Of a DNA stretch of 64,000 bases, positions 41,993 to 54,100 are shown piece after piece. The notes below the pieces were generated by a model. It did not search any database, had not been told where the DNA came from, and was given only the letters and a program-made list of their open reading frames with translations. Made by a program: the position numbers and the translations under genes. Source of the stretch: Podospora comata (Eukaryota > Ascomycota > Sordariomycetes > Sordariales > Podosporaceae); NCBI GenBank assembly GCA_017354895.1, contig CP071494.1, positions 1,426,001 through 1,490,000 on the forward strand, in the 5' to 3' direction. How positions within the stretch are numbered: position 1 is the stretch's first letter; the number at the start of each line of letters is the position of its first letter.

Positions 41993-44386
41993 CTACAAAT
42001 CACTCGCCTCCTTTACCCACCCAACATGTGCCTCCCATCCCTCCCAAACCTCCGTCCTGAAGTTCTCCTCCATCACCTCCCAATCCACAACCCCCTGCTC
42101 CCTCTCTTCCATCTTCGGTTCTTTCCAGTCCTCATCAAACACCCACTCCTCCCCTCCACATCCCACCACGGTATTCCTATACCACTCGTCCTCTTCAACA
42201 CCCACCACCTTCACCTCTCCCAAATCAATCCCTTCCCCCTTGTCCCCCTCCCTGACCAAAACCACCACCCTCTCCCCACCCTTGATCTTCATCCCCGCCA
42301 CCACACCCTTCGTGTCCCCCTCGGCCCTAACCTCGCAAACCACTCCCTTCTCATCCCCACTCACGACCCTCCAAACCTTCACCTCAACCCTCCCCCCATT
42401 TCCCAGCGTCACACCCCCCCTCACCCACCCCAACCACTTCGTCAGCGTCCCCTTAACCTCCCATTCCCCACCCCCAGGAGTCTTGACCTCAATCCCCAAA
42501 ACCCACTCACTCAACACCCACGTCGGCCCGCTCGCCCACCCATGCGCGAGAGAGTTCCTCGCCCGGGAAGGGTAAGCAGGATACTGAACATCCCCATCAA
42601 TCCTGAACCCCTCCGCAAGCGTGCTCCCATTATTAAACCCATCCCCATTGACCAGATGGCCCCATTCCAACAACATCAGCTCCACCGCCGTGTCCACCTC
42701 CCCAGAGTGGACATGCCCCAGCAGTTCAAACCCACTGGCAAAAGGACTGATGGTGTTTGGAAACTCTGGACACGGCGCCCCGTGTTTTAGCCACCTCCTT
42801 CTCAACTTCTGCGAGATCTGCCGTCTGGTAGGCGGGCCGTGTGGCAACGGGGAGGGTGCTCGAGAGGGTGATTTGGGTGACCGGAAGGGCAACCCCGAGG
42901 GAGCGAGGTTCGCGCCCGAGATCAACAACCAGGAGTTCCCATCCTGGGGGAGGACGGGGCTGTACGGCTGTCCCTTTTCGGGGTAGCAGCTCCTCTGGCC
43001 GATGTTGTCTGAAAACAGGCCCGTCTCGGGACAGTACAGCCTGCTGAGGCCGGTCTCAAGTCTTGTCTGGGTGGCTGCCCAGAGAGGGGGGACGTCACGA
43101 CCTAGCCAACTGGCCAGGGTGGCTGAGCGGGAGAGGACGGTGTGCAGGAGCGCCGAAGCCTCCAGGTTGTGCCCCGTCATCCCCGGCCTCAACCAGTCCG
43201 CCGTGCTCGTGACGTGGACAAGCCCCATGTCATCCACAATCGAGATGGAGTGGTGCAGCGCAAAGAGGTACCGTCCCCAGATCTCACCCAGCCACCCCAG
43301 ATCCCCCGACCACAAAACATACCCAAACACCCCAAGCAAACTGTGCAGATGATACGTGTCGCTGAACTCCCTATTCTCCGTAACCCCCATCGGCGGCCCC
43401 GCATACGGCAGTCGCCCGTCGAAATACTGATTTTTGAAAATCACCCGAAGCGCATTCTTGACGCTGACCCAGTCGGATGTCGACACCGCAATCGAAGGTA
43501 TGGCAATAAACATGTCCCCCGGCCAAACCATCCTATCCCTCTTTGCCCCATCGGTGGTGACCGACCTCCCCTCCGAGATGGTGAAATTGCTGTACCACGA
43601 CCCGGCAGGCGAGCGGTTGTGGTCAACAACACGGTTGTAGTCGATCAGCGCGCCCCCTTCTCTCGGGTCGATGCTGCCGAGCTGGAGCGTGTACGCCCCC
43701 GCGTACCAGATCTTGTTCAGCAGGTCGCTTGAAGAAAAAAAGTACCCCGTGTACGCCTCCCTTCCGTTGTCGCCCTGAGACGGAAACGATGAGCAGCTCA
43801 CCCGGACCTCCGAGATGGCAATCCGTTTCTTCTTCCTCCCCAAGCCCGAGATCCTCCCCCCCATCCCCACCCCCCAAAACCATCCTTGGCCCCCATCCCC
43901 ATCACCGTCCCCGTTCCCGTCCCCGTCCCCATCCTTGGGGACATGCAGAGTAAAATACCCAAACGCCCCCCTCACAAACTCCCTCCCAACACAAACCTCC
44001 CCCGGTCCCTCCACCCCCAACCGTAGAGGCAGGTCCCTCATCCGCCTGTCGGTCGTCGCGTCCGGCACCGGTCCGGCAAAGAGATACGACTCCGAGTACG
44101 CCAGACTGACCTCCTCCAACCCCCCCTCGACACCCTCAACGACAAGACAGACCCTCCCAGAGATGTTCTCCCCAAACTCCCAGCTCACCCACCCCCCCTC
44201 CCCGATCCTCACCGTCCCCTCCTCAACGACAACATCAACATCCCCTTCCGTCTTCCATATCCCCCTCGGCACAATCCTCCTCTTGTCCTCGGGCGCGCGT
44301 ATATACCTCTCCCAAGGCCCCTTCCACCCCTTTCTCCCTTCAACCTCACACAGACATAACAACCAAACAAGCACAAAAACTCTCAT
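41993..44386 (-). CDS. secreted alpha-L-rhamnosidase, GH78-like
   Basis: Single exon, 797 aa from MRVFVLVWLLCLCEVEG, a clear signal peptide. An in-frame ATG 11 codons upstream (MLSSGFVQQLN) would spoil the signal peptide, so the inner start is preferred. The N-terminal half (about 20-250) is beta-rich, with FVRGAFGYFTLHV and an Asp/Gly repeat (DGDGDGNGDGDGDGG). The catalytic (alpha/alpha)6 part follows, with KIWYAGAYTLQLGSIDPREG, DYNRVVDHNRSP, RDRMVWPGDMFIAIP, DTYHLHSLLGVFGYVLWSGD and STADWLRPGM. A C-terminal beta region begins near SLAHGWASGPTWVLSEWVLG. This order fits fungal GH78-like rhamnosidases, which remove terminal rhamnose from plant glycosides and pectin side chains. I do not assign individual catalytic acids. 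Because GH78-like proteins vary, the exact sugar is uncertain. Confidence 0.82.
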   Translation of the reverse strand: MRVFVLVWLLCLCEVEGRKGWKGPWERYIRAPEDKRRIVPRGIWKTEGDVDVVVEEGTVRIGEGGWVSWEFGENISGRVCLVVEGVEGGLEEVSLAYSESYLFAGPVPDATTDRRMRDLPLRLGVEGPGEVCVGREFVRGAFGYFTLHVPKDGDGDGNGDGDGDGGQGWFWGVGMGGRISGLGRKKKRIAISEVRVSCSSFPSQGDNGREAYTGYFFSSSDLLNKIWYAGAYTLQLGSIDPREGGALIDYNRVVDHNRSPAGSWYSNFTISEGRSVTTDGAKRDRMVWPGDMFIAIPSIAVSTSDWVSVKNALRVIFKNQYFDGRLPYAGPPMGVTENREFSDTYHLHSLLGVFGYVLWSGDLGWLGEIWGRYLFALHHSISIVDDMGLVHVTSTADWLRPGMTGHNLEASALLHTVLSRSATLASWLGRDVPPLWAATQTRLETGLSRLYCPETGLFSDNIGQRSCYPEKGQPYSPVLPQDGNSWLLISGANLAPSGLPFRSPKSPSRAPSPLPHGPPTRRQISQKLRRRWLKHGAPCPEFPNTISPFASGFELLGHVHSGEVDTAVELMLLEWGHLVNGDGFNNGSTLAEGFRIDGDVQYPAYPSRARNSLAHGWASGPTWVLSEWVLGIEVKTPGGGEWEVKGTLTKWLGWVRGGVTLGNGGRVEVKVWRVVSGDEKGVVCEVRAEGDTKGVVAGMKIKGGERVVVLVREGDKGEGIDLGEVKVVGVEEDEWYRNTVVGCGGEEWVFDEDWKEPKMEEREQGVVDWEVMEENFRTEVWEGWEAHVGWVKEASDL

Positions 44387-45420
44387 GTTGAGTTGCTGAA
44401 CAAAACCCGACGACAACAAATCAACCGTCGTCAGACATGATCTGATCTACGTCTCCCCCCCGCACTCAGCCGCAGCCAGACATTCAAACGCAAACGGAAT
44501 GATACCCCGCCATCCATCCCTCCCTCCCTCCCTACATCACATTCCTCACATTTCATTGGCAGATGGTCACCACATCATACAACAATACAAATCTAGCATT
44601 TCATTTGTCCCGAAACCTACACAACACAGAGAAAAACTAGAACTAATAACTAGCCCACTCGAGTCCCGCAAGCCTCGCTTCGTCAATGAGAAACAACAAA
44701 GAAAAAGAAAGAGAAAAAGAGATGCATCACTATTCCTCCTCTCAGGCACAAAATAGCTTTCTACCAGATCAACCACATCACTTGATGTGTCATAATCCTT
44801 GCTACCCTAGCCAAAAGAAGCATGATACACCCTCCCCCTTTTTCTTCCCCTTCCACCCTGCTCATTGACACAAAAAGCCAGACATTTCCCCAATCGCTGC
44901 GGTCCATGCACTAGCAATGGCCGTCCAAAAGGGCTGGGTATATCCGTTATAAAGCCTCCCAGACCATGTGTGCTCCCACCCCAGGCCTGGTCCTCCTCCT
45001 CCTCCTCTTCCTCCTCTGCGCGCCTGGGCTCGCGCTCCTTCGTGTGTCCTCGCTAGGGTAGGAGCTATCAAGCTACCTTTCAGACCCTTTTTTTTCTTTT
45101 CTCCTTCTCTCCTCGGCTGGCAACCGCGCCCCTCCAATCATGCATCACTGCTAGTCGTGCTCTCCGTCGTCTCGCCGGTTGCCGCTGAAAACAAAATTAA
45201 GATAACGCCCGGGTGAGGTGTTGTGTGTGTGTTTGGGTGGGGGATATTGGGTAGTGTGTTATTGGTGGTGTTGTGACTGCGGAATGGTCGGCGTCGAGTG
45301 GTAAGTCTGGGAGCTATGGGATCGACCAGTCTTCTAGGCCGTGCCAGGACCTTCCTCTGCAAGGACCCCAACCCAAGAAACCGTCTTCGAGCAAGTGCTG
45401 TCTTGCAGCGCCAAGGCTCT
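44387..45420. other. rhamnosidase promoter and importin-alpha 3' flank
   Basis: This 1-kb tandem gap on the minus strand has no gene seen. It contains a CCTCCCTCCCTCCC run near 44518-44532, AGAAAAAGAAAGAGAAAAAG near 44698-44720 and CCTCCTCCTCCTCTTCC near 44992-45013. Confidence 0.5.
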
Positions 45421-47347
45421 TTACATATCCATCGACTCGGTGCCATTGGCGCCGAAGTTGAAGCCGCCCTGGCCACCCTGCTGGGCACCGTTCGAACCGA
45501 AGCCAAACTGCTGAGGCTGGCCCATAGACTCATCCGCGTTCTCCTCCTCGTCCGAGAAGTACTTCTCGATGATGTTGTACGCCTTCATGTAAATCTCCTC
45601 GTTGGCGTTGGTCTGGCAGTCGTGGATCTTTTCCATACCGCCGCACTCCTCGATAAACAGAGCAAATCTGTTGATCGACTCGGGTCCGTCGCCGGCAGCC
45701 TGCTTGTCAAGATCACCGACCTTGAGGATGTTCTCCAAACCATCGAGGGCGACCTGGATGATTTTGTTATCCGGGCAAGCGAGGAGATCGCAGAGGGGCT
45801 TGATGCAGCCCTGTTGAACCAAGTAGCGAATCTGCTCGGGCTTCTGCAGACCACCCGACGTGGCGTTGCTGATTGCCCAGCAGGCCTCCTTACGCGTCTT
45901 GAGATCGCCGTTGGAGAGCAGATGAATCAAAGGAGGAATGATGTTGGCGTCAATAACCGACTGGATCTGAGCCGAGTTGCCGGCCGTGATGTTGGAGATG
46001 GTCCAGCAGGCCTCCTTGCGAATGCCGTCCTTGTTGGAGCTCAACAGAGACAAAAGGCAGGGCAAAGCGCCGCAGTTGATGATGACCTGGGTCTGAACGT
46101 CGTCGCCGGTGACTATGTTGCCGACGGAGCGGAGTGCTGGGGTCTGAACAGAGGTCGAGGCGTGCATGAGGAGCTCCACAAGACGGCGGGGGATGCCAGC
46201 CTCAATGACGGCTTGGATCTTGTCATTGGCACCGTCGGAGAGATAAGAGATAGCCCAGCACGCGTCGATCAAGACCTCGTCATCCAGAGAATAGACCAGC
46301 TTGGCGAGAACTGGAAGGGCGGGGGCAATCTAGAGCAAAAAGATCATCAGCATCGTGCGACACGAAGAACCAAGGGACAACATACGGTAGCCCAGTCGGG
46401 CTGGGGAGCCTTGCCGCGGCAAAAGTTGCTCAAGGTCCAGGTGGCATTTCTGAGCATGGAAAGCTTGCGGCTGTCACCGAGAAGAGCAAGGAGAGGGCGG
46501 AGGGCACCCTGGGCCAGGACGAAATCACGGCAGCTGGGACTATCACCGGCAATGTTGCCCAAAGCCCACACGGCCTGCTCGCGGACATCGGGTTCGGGAC
46601 TGCCCAGGAGCTCGACGAAGATGGGAACGGCACCGGCCTCGATAACAACCTGGGTCTGCGCAGCAGAGCCCGAGGCAATGTTGGTAAGAGCCCAGGCGGC
46701 CTCGAACTGGACAAGAGTGTGGGGAGAGCGGAGGAACTCGACGAAGCGGCTCACAACACCAGTCTTGATGACCTCTTCGATTGGGGGGTTGCGCTCCTTG
46801 CTGAGCAGTTTGCGGAACTTGGTAGTGGCCTGGATCTGAGCGTCAATCTGTTCCGAGAAGACGCCAGCCACCATCTGAGGGAGGTCCTCGTTGAGCTGCG
46901 CACATTTTCCGTCAGCATTTTGTCTGCAGCGAGGTTTGCTGCCGAATGCGGCCCCAGTCGGCCCAGCAGCAACCGCAACACGCAGCGGGGTACAAGTGGG
47001 GTGGAAATGAGAGGATGATGCTGGAGCGCAAAATCGACACCTTGGGGTAGGGCAGAGGACGCGATGCAGCGGGAAGCAACAGCGCCTGGCATGGAATACC
47101 GTCGTAAACATACCTGAGACTCGCTGGGAGGGTTCTCATCGTCACTGTCGGGGGCAGCACCGAGAGACGCGCCAGGACGGTCTGCACCAGTGCCAATGCC
47201 ACGGCGCTTGGCCAAGTTCTCCTCGCGCTTCGCCTTGCGGATCTCAACCTGCTGCTCCTCACGGCGGCGACGAAGCTCCTCGGGCTTGAATGTGTTCTTC
47301 GCCTTGAACTGAGTTCTGCGATGCTCGGGGATGTAACGTTCAGACAT
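45421..47347 (-). CDS. srp1: importin subunit alpha (karyopherin alpha)
   Basis: Three exons (47347-47114, 46895-46386, 46329-45421), 550 aa, the usual size. It carries classical NLS cargo into the nucleus together with importin beta. The N-terminal importin-beta-binding domain is present ([40 protein letters not shown]). Ten armadillo repeats follow, several ending in the NLS-binding W-x3-N pattern ([72 protein letters not shown]). The C-terminus is acidic ([13 protein letters not shown]) then Gly/Gln/Phe-rich ([14 protein letters not shown]). Intron 1 is 218 nt, long for this window, with donor GTATGT and acceptor GCGCAG. Intron 2 is 56 nt. The divergent neighbour is pot1. Confidence 0.95.
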
Positions 47348-47407
47348 GATGTCGGTTTCGCCGATGGGCCGTGGTGGGTATGGCAGGCAGTTTGAGTTGA
47401 GCCAGTC

Positions 47408-47424
47408 GATAGATAGATAGATAG
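47408..47424. repeat. (GATA)4 tetranucleotide array
   Basis: Four GATA units in the leader or promoter of importin alpha, 61-77 bases upstream of its start codon. Confidence 0.85.
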
Positions 47425-47708
47425 AACGATGGACCAGAGCAGGCGGCGGGGGATGTCGGGTAGACAGTGAACTTTGATAGAGTCAGGCTTTCGCAGGCCC
47501 AAGTGATGATGGTGGAATGCACGATGGGGAAAAGTTTTTCGTTGGGTGATGAAAGAAGTTGGAGTGAAGAGACTTTGAAAATAGGTAGGGTCTTGCTCTG
47601 GGCTTTCTCTGGCCTGGCACCCGCCCCGCCCCGCAGCGCATGGATCAGTTTTGGCCTAGTTGTGCCCCGCCCTCCCACCACACCTTTCGAGTCAGCCAGC
47701 GCTGCCTT

Positions 47709-47740
47709 GTGGCTGTGGCTGTGGCTGTGGCTGTGGCTGT
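47709..47740. repeat. (GTGGCT)n hexanucleotide array
   Basis: About five perfect units followed by GTTGCTGCC. It lies about 235 bases upstream of pot1. Confidence 0.85.
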
Positions 47741-47972
47741 TGCTGCCTGAGGCCACAACCAAACTACCCCTCCATGGCCAAAATGGCCCAAGACAAAAGG
47801 AGGGCACGGGCCACAGCACATGCTCCCGCGATGGGTTGGTGAGCAGGTGGAAGCGCTTTGATTAGATAGTGTAGACCAGACGCGCCCCACGGCTTACAAG
47901 ACGCGTTGAGTGTATCTCCCCCACCTTTGTCCATATTTGATTTAGGAGTTCCTTTGCTCAGCACAGTCAACC

Positions 47973-50121
47973 ATGGCTTCCCAGCAGGAAGAGCGATATC
48001 TTCCCCAAGGGTTTGTCCGGTTGAGGGATGTACTGGACCAAAAGTTCGTGCCTGGACACATGGTCAATGTCATAGGCTCCATCATTGACACCCAGGCCCT
48101 GTTCAAAACCAACAGAGGTATGTTTGCCCTGCTTCCTGTGCTTCTTCTTTCTTTTGCACCCAGGCTTACCAACAACCCAAGATTGGAAAACCACATGGTC
48201 TCTCATGGATTGGTCCGTGGAAGATGAATGCTATGGCGTCAAGCTCAACATCTTCCGACCTCGTGAAACCGACATTCCCCAAATTGCCTACCAGGATGTT
48301 GTCGTGCTTCATAGGGTCAAGGTCCAGAGATATGGCGGGAACATGTCCTTCATCACCAATCATCAGACCACCATCAGGGTATACGAGTCCTCCAAGATCC
48401 CCAGGCCTCCAGAATCCGCCTCTGTGGCTTTGAGACCGTGCACCAAAAAGGACGAACGCCCGGAACTGACCGAGGAAATCCACCACTATGTCGCAGCCTT
48501 TTACCACAAACTGGACAAGACCAACGCCCCCTCAGAGGAGGTGTTTCGGCAGGCAGCCCGGCAATCTGCCAACGTCAAGGACAAGTTCAGTCTGCTCCAA
48601 GATGTGCAGGCAGAGAGGTTCTACGACCTGATAGTCCGAGTTGTGCGAGCACCACATTTTGACTTTGACAACAAGGCAACACTCTATGTGTCAGACTACA
48701 CCGAGAACCCGGCCTTCCATGACCACATTCCCGAGAACCTTGATGCATCTCAAGACAGCGATGTATATGGTTATACCTCGGAGGAGCCCGCGCCAGTAGC
48801 GGAGAGATGGATCGCCCCGGAGGGGAAAAAGTCTCTTCAGGTCACCTGCTGGGAGCCTCATTCCCGCGCCCTGCAGGAGGATGTCAAGCTTGGCTCCTGG
48901 ATCGGACTCAAGAATGTGCAGATAAGACTTGGTCATGATTACAAGTATTTGGAGGGTTTTGTGCGGGAAGATCGGACATATCCAAACAGAATCAACGTCT
49001 ACCTTCTCAACCTGGACGATCGCGAGAACATGGACGATCGCCTCACAGCAGCCTTGCGCCGTCAGCAGGCTGCGGACAAGGAGAAGAAGAAGGTGATCAA
49101 GGACATCAAGTCTGCTCAGGTTGCAGGTCAGAAGCGGAAAGCTTCAGAGGTGCAGGCCATCGAGGACCAGCCGGCTCTGAACGCGAAGCAGCGTCGGGCG
49201 GAGAACAGAGCGAAGAAGAAGGAGGAAAAAGCTCGCCAAAACATAGTCTCTGCCGCGCCTGTTGCCCCGAGCACGAAGAGTGACCTGCCAAAGCGAAATC
49301 CGACCCAAGATGTCACTCTTGCCGGAAATCGGCAGATAATCTGCGAGAAAAGCAATGTCGGCCTGACAACCATCGAGAGCATGCTCGAGCCGAGCTTTAT
49401 GAAAATCAAGATCGATGCAGACACTGTCGAGGTTCAAGTCCCATTCGTGAACAAGAAATACCTGACCTTTGTCCGCGTTGTCGACTTCTCGCCTTCCTGC
49501 ATAGAAGACTTTGCCGTCAGCCGCAAGATCACCCAGTACCAAGATCTCTCAGACAGCGAAAACAGTGACGGATTGTCCCTCGACGAGGACGAATCTTCCG
49601 GTGGCGATAACGACCCCACCGTGAAGCGTGCTTGGGAGTGGCGGTTCTCACTGTTGCTTGAGGATGCACTGCCGGCGGATGGATCATCGCCTGCGCGGGT
49701 GTGGGTGGCGGTCAACAATGGTGCAGGTCAGTGTCTCACCAATTTGGATGCAGACGACCTCCGGAAGAACAGGAAGTGCCGGTACCAGCTCCAGGATATC
49801 ATGCACATATTGTGGGGGAACTTGGAGGAGGTCAAGGCTGCTAATGGCGAGAAACAGCAGGCTTCCAAACAGGAGGTCAATTCCAGGCCAGGCTCTAGGG
49901 GTAGCAATGGGAACCGTACGCAGATGCCCGATCGGGATAGTGACGAAGAGAAGGAGGAGGCTAGTGGTCGTGGAAAAGAGAGCAGCTCGAGGTCGAATGA
50001 GATAAGGCTGGTCAGCAAGCCCTTCACGTGCCCTATCAAGCAGTACGGCGTCAGGACTGGGAAGAAGGATGAGTGGATGCGTGTGTTTGCCATGGATGGG
50101 GTGCGGATCAAGGATGTGTGA
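47973..50121 (+). CDS. pot1: protection of telomeres protein 1 (Pot1), telomeric single-strand DNA binding
   Basis: Two exons (47973-48117, 48164-50121; 46-nt intron, donor GTATGT, acceptor CACCCAG), 700 aa. Pot1 binds the telomeric 3' overhang within shelterin and controls end protection and telomerase access. The N-terminal OB fold begins YLPQGFVRLRDVLDQKFVPG and HMVNVIGSIID, then, across the splice, DWKTTWSLMDWSVEDECYGV. This is the telomere-end-binding (Telo_bind) signature: a Trp-rich strand followed by a long loop with KLNIFRPRETDIPQ. FYDLIVRVVRAPHF and ATLYVSDYTENPAF match the second, Pot1PC-type OB fold. A basic Lys/Ala linker follows (KRKASEVQ ... NAKQRRAENRAKKKEEKAR). The C-terminal part (WEWRFSLLLEDA ... 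VNNGAGQCLTNLDADDLRKN ... CPIKQYGVR) looks like a further OB-related region. The gene is convergent with scc3. Confidence 0.88.
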
Positions 50122-51182
50122 CTAGTTTTTCGGGGAGGAGGTCTATGTCTATGCGGTTTTTGTTTCTTGTCTCATGATTAACGACATCTTTTTTCGTTTC
50201 AGGGGGGGGGAGGGGGGGATGAATCATCTGCCTTTCTACTTTGGCTGTTCTGGCAAGGCGTTTTGGGACAAGCAGGCAGGAAGGGAAGCCCAACATGTGA
50301 GGGAGCATATGCTGAGGAGAAGGAGGAACATTGAATAGGGCATACGGCATTGCATGTTTTAAGCTTATTTAAATAGCTATCACTTTCGGTCTCTGTACAT
50401 GTGGATATATATATATATATATATAAGTCGTGTTTCATTTTAAGCGACTAATGTCGATTATCTTCTTGCTTTGTTGGTGTTGGCATAGGTTTATATTGCG
50501 ATGGTTGCCAGGGACTCGACCAGGATAGAAAGAATGGGGATGTAAAGTCGTTGGTTGCATACATAGTCAAAAAGAGCAAAAGCTCAACATTTTATCTTAT
50601 CCCGAAAGTCAGTAAATGATGGTACTAAGGGAAATAAGAGATTGAGGAAATGAAAGGAACGAGCTTCTACTGTAGGTAGCAGCCGCCTCGATACCATATC
50701 GACACCAACTACAATCCTCACGTTGCAAAGTTGGAAATCTCCATTGATACCTATCACCAGCAAAAATAGACCCAAGGAACTTGATTGAAGGAGAACAAGT
50801 CAGTCAGCCCATACCTACAGCACCAAGCTGAGCGACTGGATATACGAACAGAAAAAACTTCCACTACTCCTACTCCATGCTTTGATAACATCAATGAGCC
50901 TGATTATAAGCATGCCATAAAACAACCGCCCCCCTTTTGTTCTGCGTACAGCAAGAGAATGCAGATAAAAAGATGAATCAATAACAACAACAACAACGAA
51001 AAAGCAAAGAAAAAAAAACATAGGTAATCTAACGACTTGAAAAGAAGACAAAGACGCAATTCCCAACCGCCCCCCCATTCCCAGTTGATTCCCTTGCCCA
51101 GTTCCGTATCATTATGTCCGCCCACAAGCAAACAAGTAACTATCTACCCTTTGCATCTCAAAACCTGTTACCAGAACCCTAT
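50122..51182. other. gap between convergent 3' ends, no gene seen
   Basis: A 1.1-kb stretch with an (AT)n run at 50405-50426, a GGGGGGGGAGGGGGGG tract near 50202-50218 and A/T-rich 3' flank. No coding frame is supported. Confidence 0.55.
50405..50426. repeat. (AT)n microsatellite
   Basis: A run of about 11 AT units in the 3' flank of pot1. Confidence 0.9.
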
Positions 51183-54100
51183 TCAATCCCCTATCACACT
51201 ATCCTCCTCCATCCTCTCCCCTTCCCCTTCCTCCCCCCCCTCATCAATAACCTCCTCCTCCGCCAACCCCCGCCTCCTCAAATCCTCCTCCCCCCCTTCC
51301 TCCGCCTCCTCCTCAATCGGATCCTCCTCCAGTTCCAACTCCACTGCGGACAACTCGCTGTCATCCTCCCCATCAACCACAATCTCCTCACTCAACTTCT
51401 TCCCCCCTTGATGCCCCCCACCACTCCCGCTCCCACCCTTATTAGCAGCAGCAGCAGCAGCAGCCGCCCCCCCCTTCCTAACCCCCTTCGCAACCTTCCT
51501 CCCCTTATTCGTATACCTCTCCACCCTCTCCCTCAACCGGCCCTCATCCAAATACGCCACCACCTCCTTCAAATTCCCCCCAAGCTTACTCTGATTCCTC
51601 AACATCCTCTTCCTCAACCGTCCCCCCTGATCAAGCATCTTGGCCAGGATACAAAGCACATACTTCCCCGCCAGCTCGCAAAGCGCCCTCTCCAACCTCA
51701 ACTCCTTCCCCCTCCTCTCCACAGGCGTCATATCCTCCTCCCCCTCCCCCCCCTCGTCATCCGACAGCTCCTCCTCCACCGGCTCCTCATCCTCCGCCGG
51801 CTCGTTCAACCTCCGCTTCAAACACTTCGCATAGGCCCTCTCCGCCGCATCAAAAATCTCAATCAGCTCCGTGATCAAGTCAGCCCTGATCGGCTCAAGC
51901 AAGACATCAAGGTCACTGTACGATTTCGGAGACGCCGCCCCCTGACTGCCCTGCTGCCCAACCGCCGTTCTCAGCGTCGCAAAGCAGATATGCAGGTCGC
52001 ACAACCCTCCAGTGGAAAACAACCTCAGCTCATCGTTCGTCCCCCTCGACGACAACGTCCAGATCAGATTCCGTGAATAGTCCTGCCTGAGCGAATTAAG
52101 CGTCAGAATGTCATCCCTCGGGATATCAGCCCGTGACTGCACACTCCCAATCAGCGCCCTCACTTTCCACAAAAAGTAGAACTGAACAGACGACACGGCA
52201 GACGACACAGCCTCGTCTTCCAAATCATCCAGCGCCTCGTCAACAACGTCCAGCTTGCCGCGGTGGACGATCTTGATCAGGAGCTCGATGGCGGGCTGGT
52301 CCCCCCTCTCAAGAAACTCAGTCGGGTTCGCTATCGACGCCAGTTTCGACATCTTGAGCAGGATATTGCCCAACCCCGTGATCGTCGCCGGATCCATGTT
52401 GCCCCGCACGGAAAGCTCATTGTTCTTATCAAAGTGCCGGAGAGCGTTGATGACAATCTCCCACAGGTCAGCAATCTTGCTGTCGGTGATCTCCTGCAGC
52501 TCGTCATGCTTGCGAGCATGCAGCAGCGCAGCCGTCGCCTCGGCCAAGACGCCGCGGTCGACGTGGCGGTCAAACTGGGTGCAAATCTCGTCCAACAAAC
52601 GACTGAACGTGGTGGAGTCTTGACGCAGCTGCTGGAAAATGTCCAGCGGAAGGGAGTGCTCCAGCCGTAGCACCATCACAGCTGTCTTCTCGTCCGCACC
52701 AAACTTGTTCAGCAGGCGGGGAATGTTGGTCGCCAGGTGTATCGCCGATTCCTCCGCCGTATCGGCCGCATCCGTCCGGGCTTTCCTCCTATGTCCGTCC
52801 TCCGTGTTGGGCGACAGACCAAGCTTGACGGCCGAAGCAAGAATCTCGAGAATGATGGCCTCCTCGTTGCCCTCGGGCGCCACGGCTGCCTTGAAGGCGG
52901 CCTCATTAGAGTTGCTCCTGGACGCCTTGGACCTGGACTTTGATTTTGTGCTGGTGGTGTGGTCGTGAAGGAGATAGCCGGACAGGATCTCCCAGTTCTT
53001 CACCTGGTCAATCTTCTCGTACAAGACCTGCGAGGCGAGAGATATCCTCGTCTCCGGCGCGACAGCATGGACCATCCCGACGGCAATGTCAAGACCGCGG
53101 GGCGGAGCGGTGCTGCCCTCCTCCTCCAGCTGGGCGTCATATGCGGCAAGAAGCTCAGCGAGACACTTGACACTGATCCAGTCCCGACGAGGAGAGGAGT
53201 AGTCATCATCGTCTTCCTCGCCCAGAACCTCATCAATAACATCGCTGCCGCCCATCTCTTCCACTTTGCCTTCAATCAAATCGTCAACGCAACCGGCAAA
53301 GAAGTCGATGACCGCTCTCCGGACACGCAGCTCCGAGTCGAAAATCAACCGGCCAATCGAGTCAATCTCGTCTGGCTCCAACATGCCAGTGTCCTTGAGA
53401 ATGTGGATGGCTTGAATAGCAGCCACCCGGACGCCTACATCGGCGTCCTTGGTGGCCATCTCGACCAGCCGTGGTCTGAACCGGTCAATGAAGTGACCGA
53501 GCTTCTCAGCATCCCGTTTAAACAGCCGGGTGACCTGCTTGAGAGACTCCAGTCGTGTTTGCGGCATCGCGTCGGTCAACATCCAACCCAGGTACCGCAA
53601 ATACTCTGGCGTCTCAAACTGTGTGGGCAGGTTCCAGATCCAGCCACCAAGAGCCTCGACACACTCGCAGCGAATCCTGGCGTCAACATCGCGATACCGC
53701 TGGAGAAACACAGTGTCGAAGAAATCCAGGATCTGCGCCTGGCAGATGGACTGGTTCTCTTCAGCCTCCTTCAGGTTCTTCTCAATCACAGCAAGACGCT
53801 CCCTGTTCTTGCCCTTGCGCTTCTTCTCGGCATCAAGCTGCTGCGTCATCTTGCTGACGCGGTCATCCAGCTTCTTGGCAATCTCGACCAAGCCAGCCTC
53901 CATAGCAAGGGCAACGGTGGTGGCCGTGTGTCTGAAGGGCCGAAGTGTGGATGAAGACATGGAAGCCACCCATCTAGCAATATTTTCCATCAAGGCAGTG
54001 TCTTTGTAGAGCATGTCGGTCTCGTGCAGGACCGTCAGCAGTGATTTGAAGAAGCCGACCAAGAGATCGCGGAAAGACCGGGTCGTTTTGGACTTTGCAA

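Larger units (their letters stand above)
47348..47972. promoter_or_regulatory. shared upstream region of srp1 and pot1, with two short arrays
   Basis: This is a 625-bp divergent promoter. It contains GATA repeated four times at 47408-47424 and GTGGCT repeated about five times at 47709-47740. GATA sequences are potential sites for fungal GATA factors, but a simple-sequence repeat is the more likely explanation. Confidence 0.6.

Noticed and set aside
45298-46839. Plus-strand frame of 513 codons
   Set aside because: Antisense image of the importin-alpha armadillo repeats.
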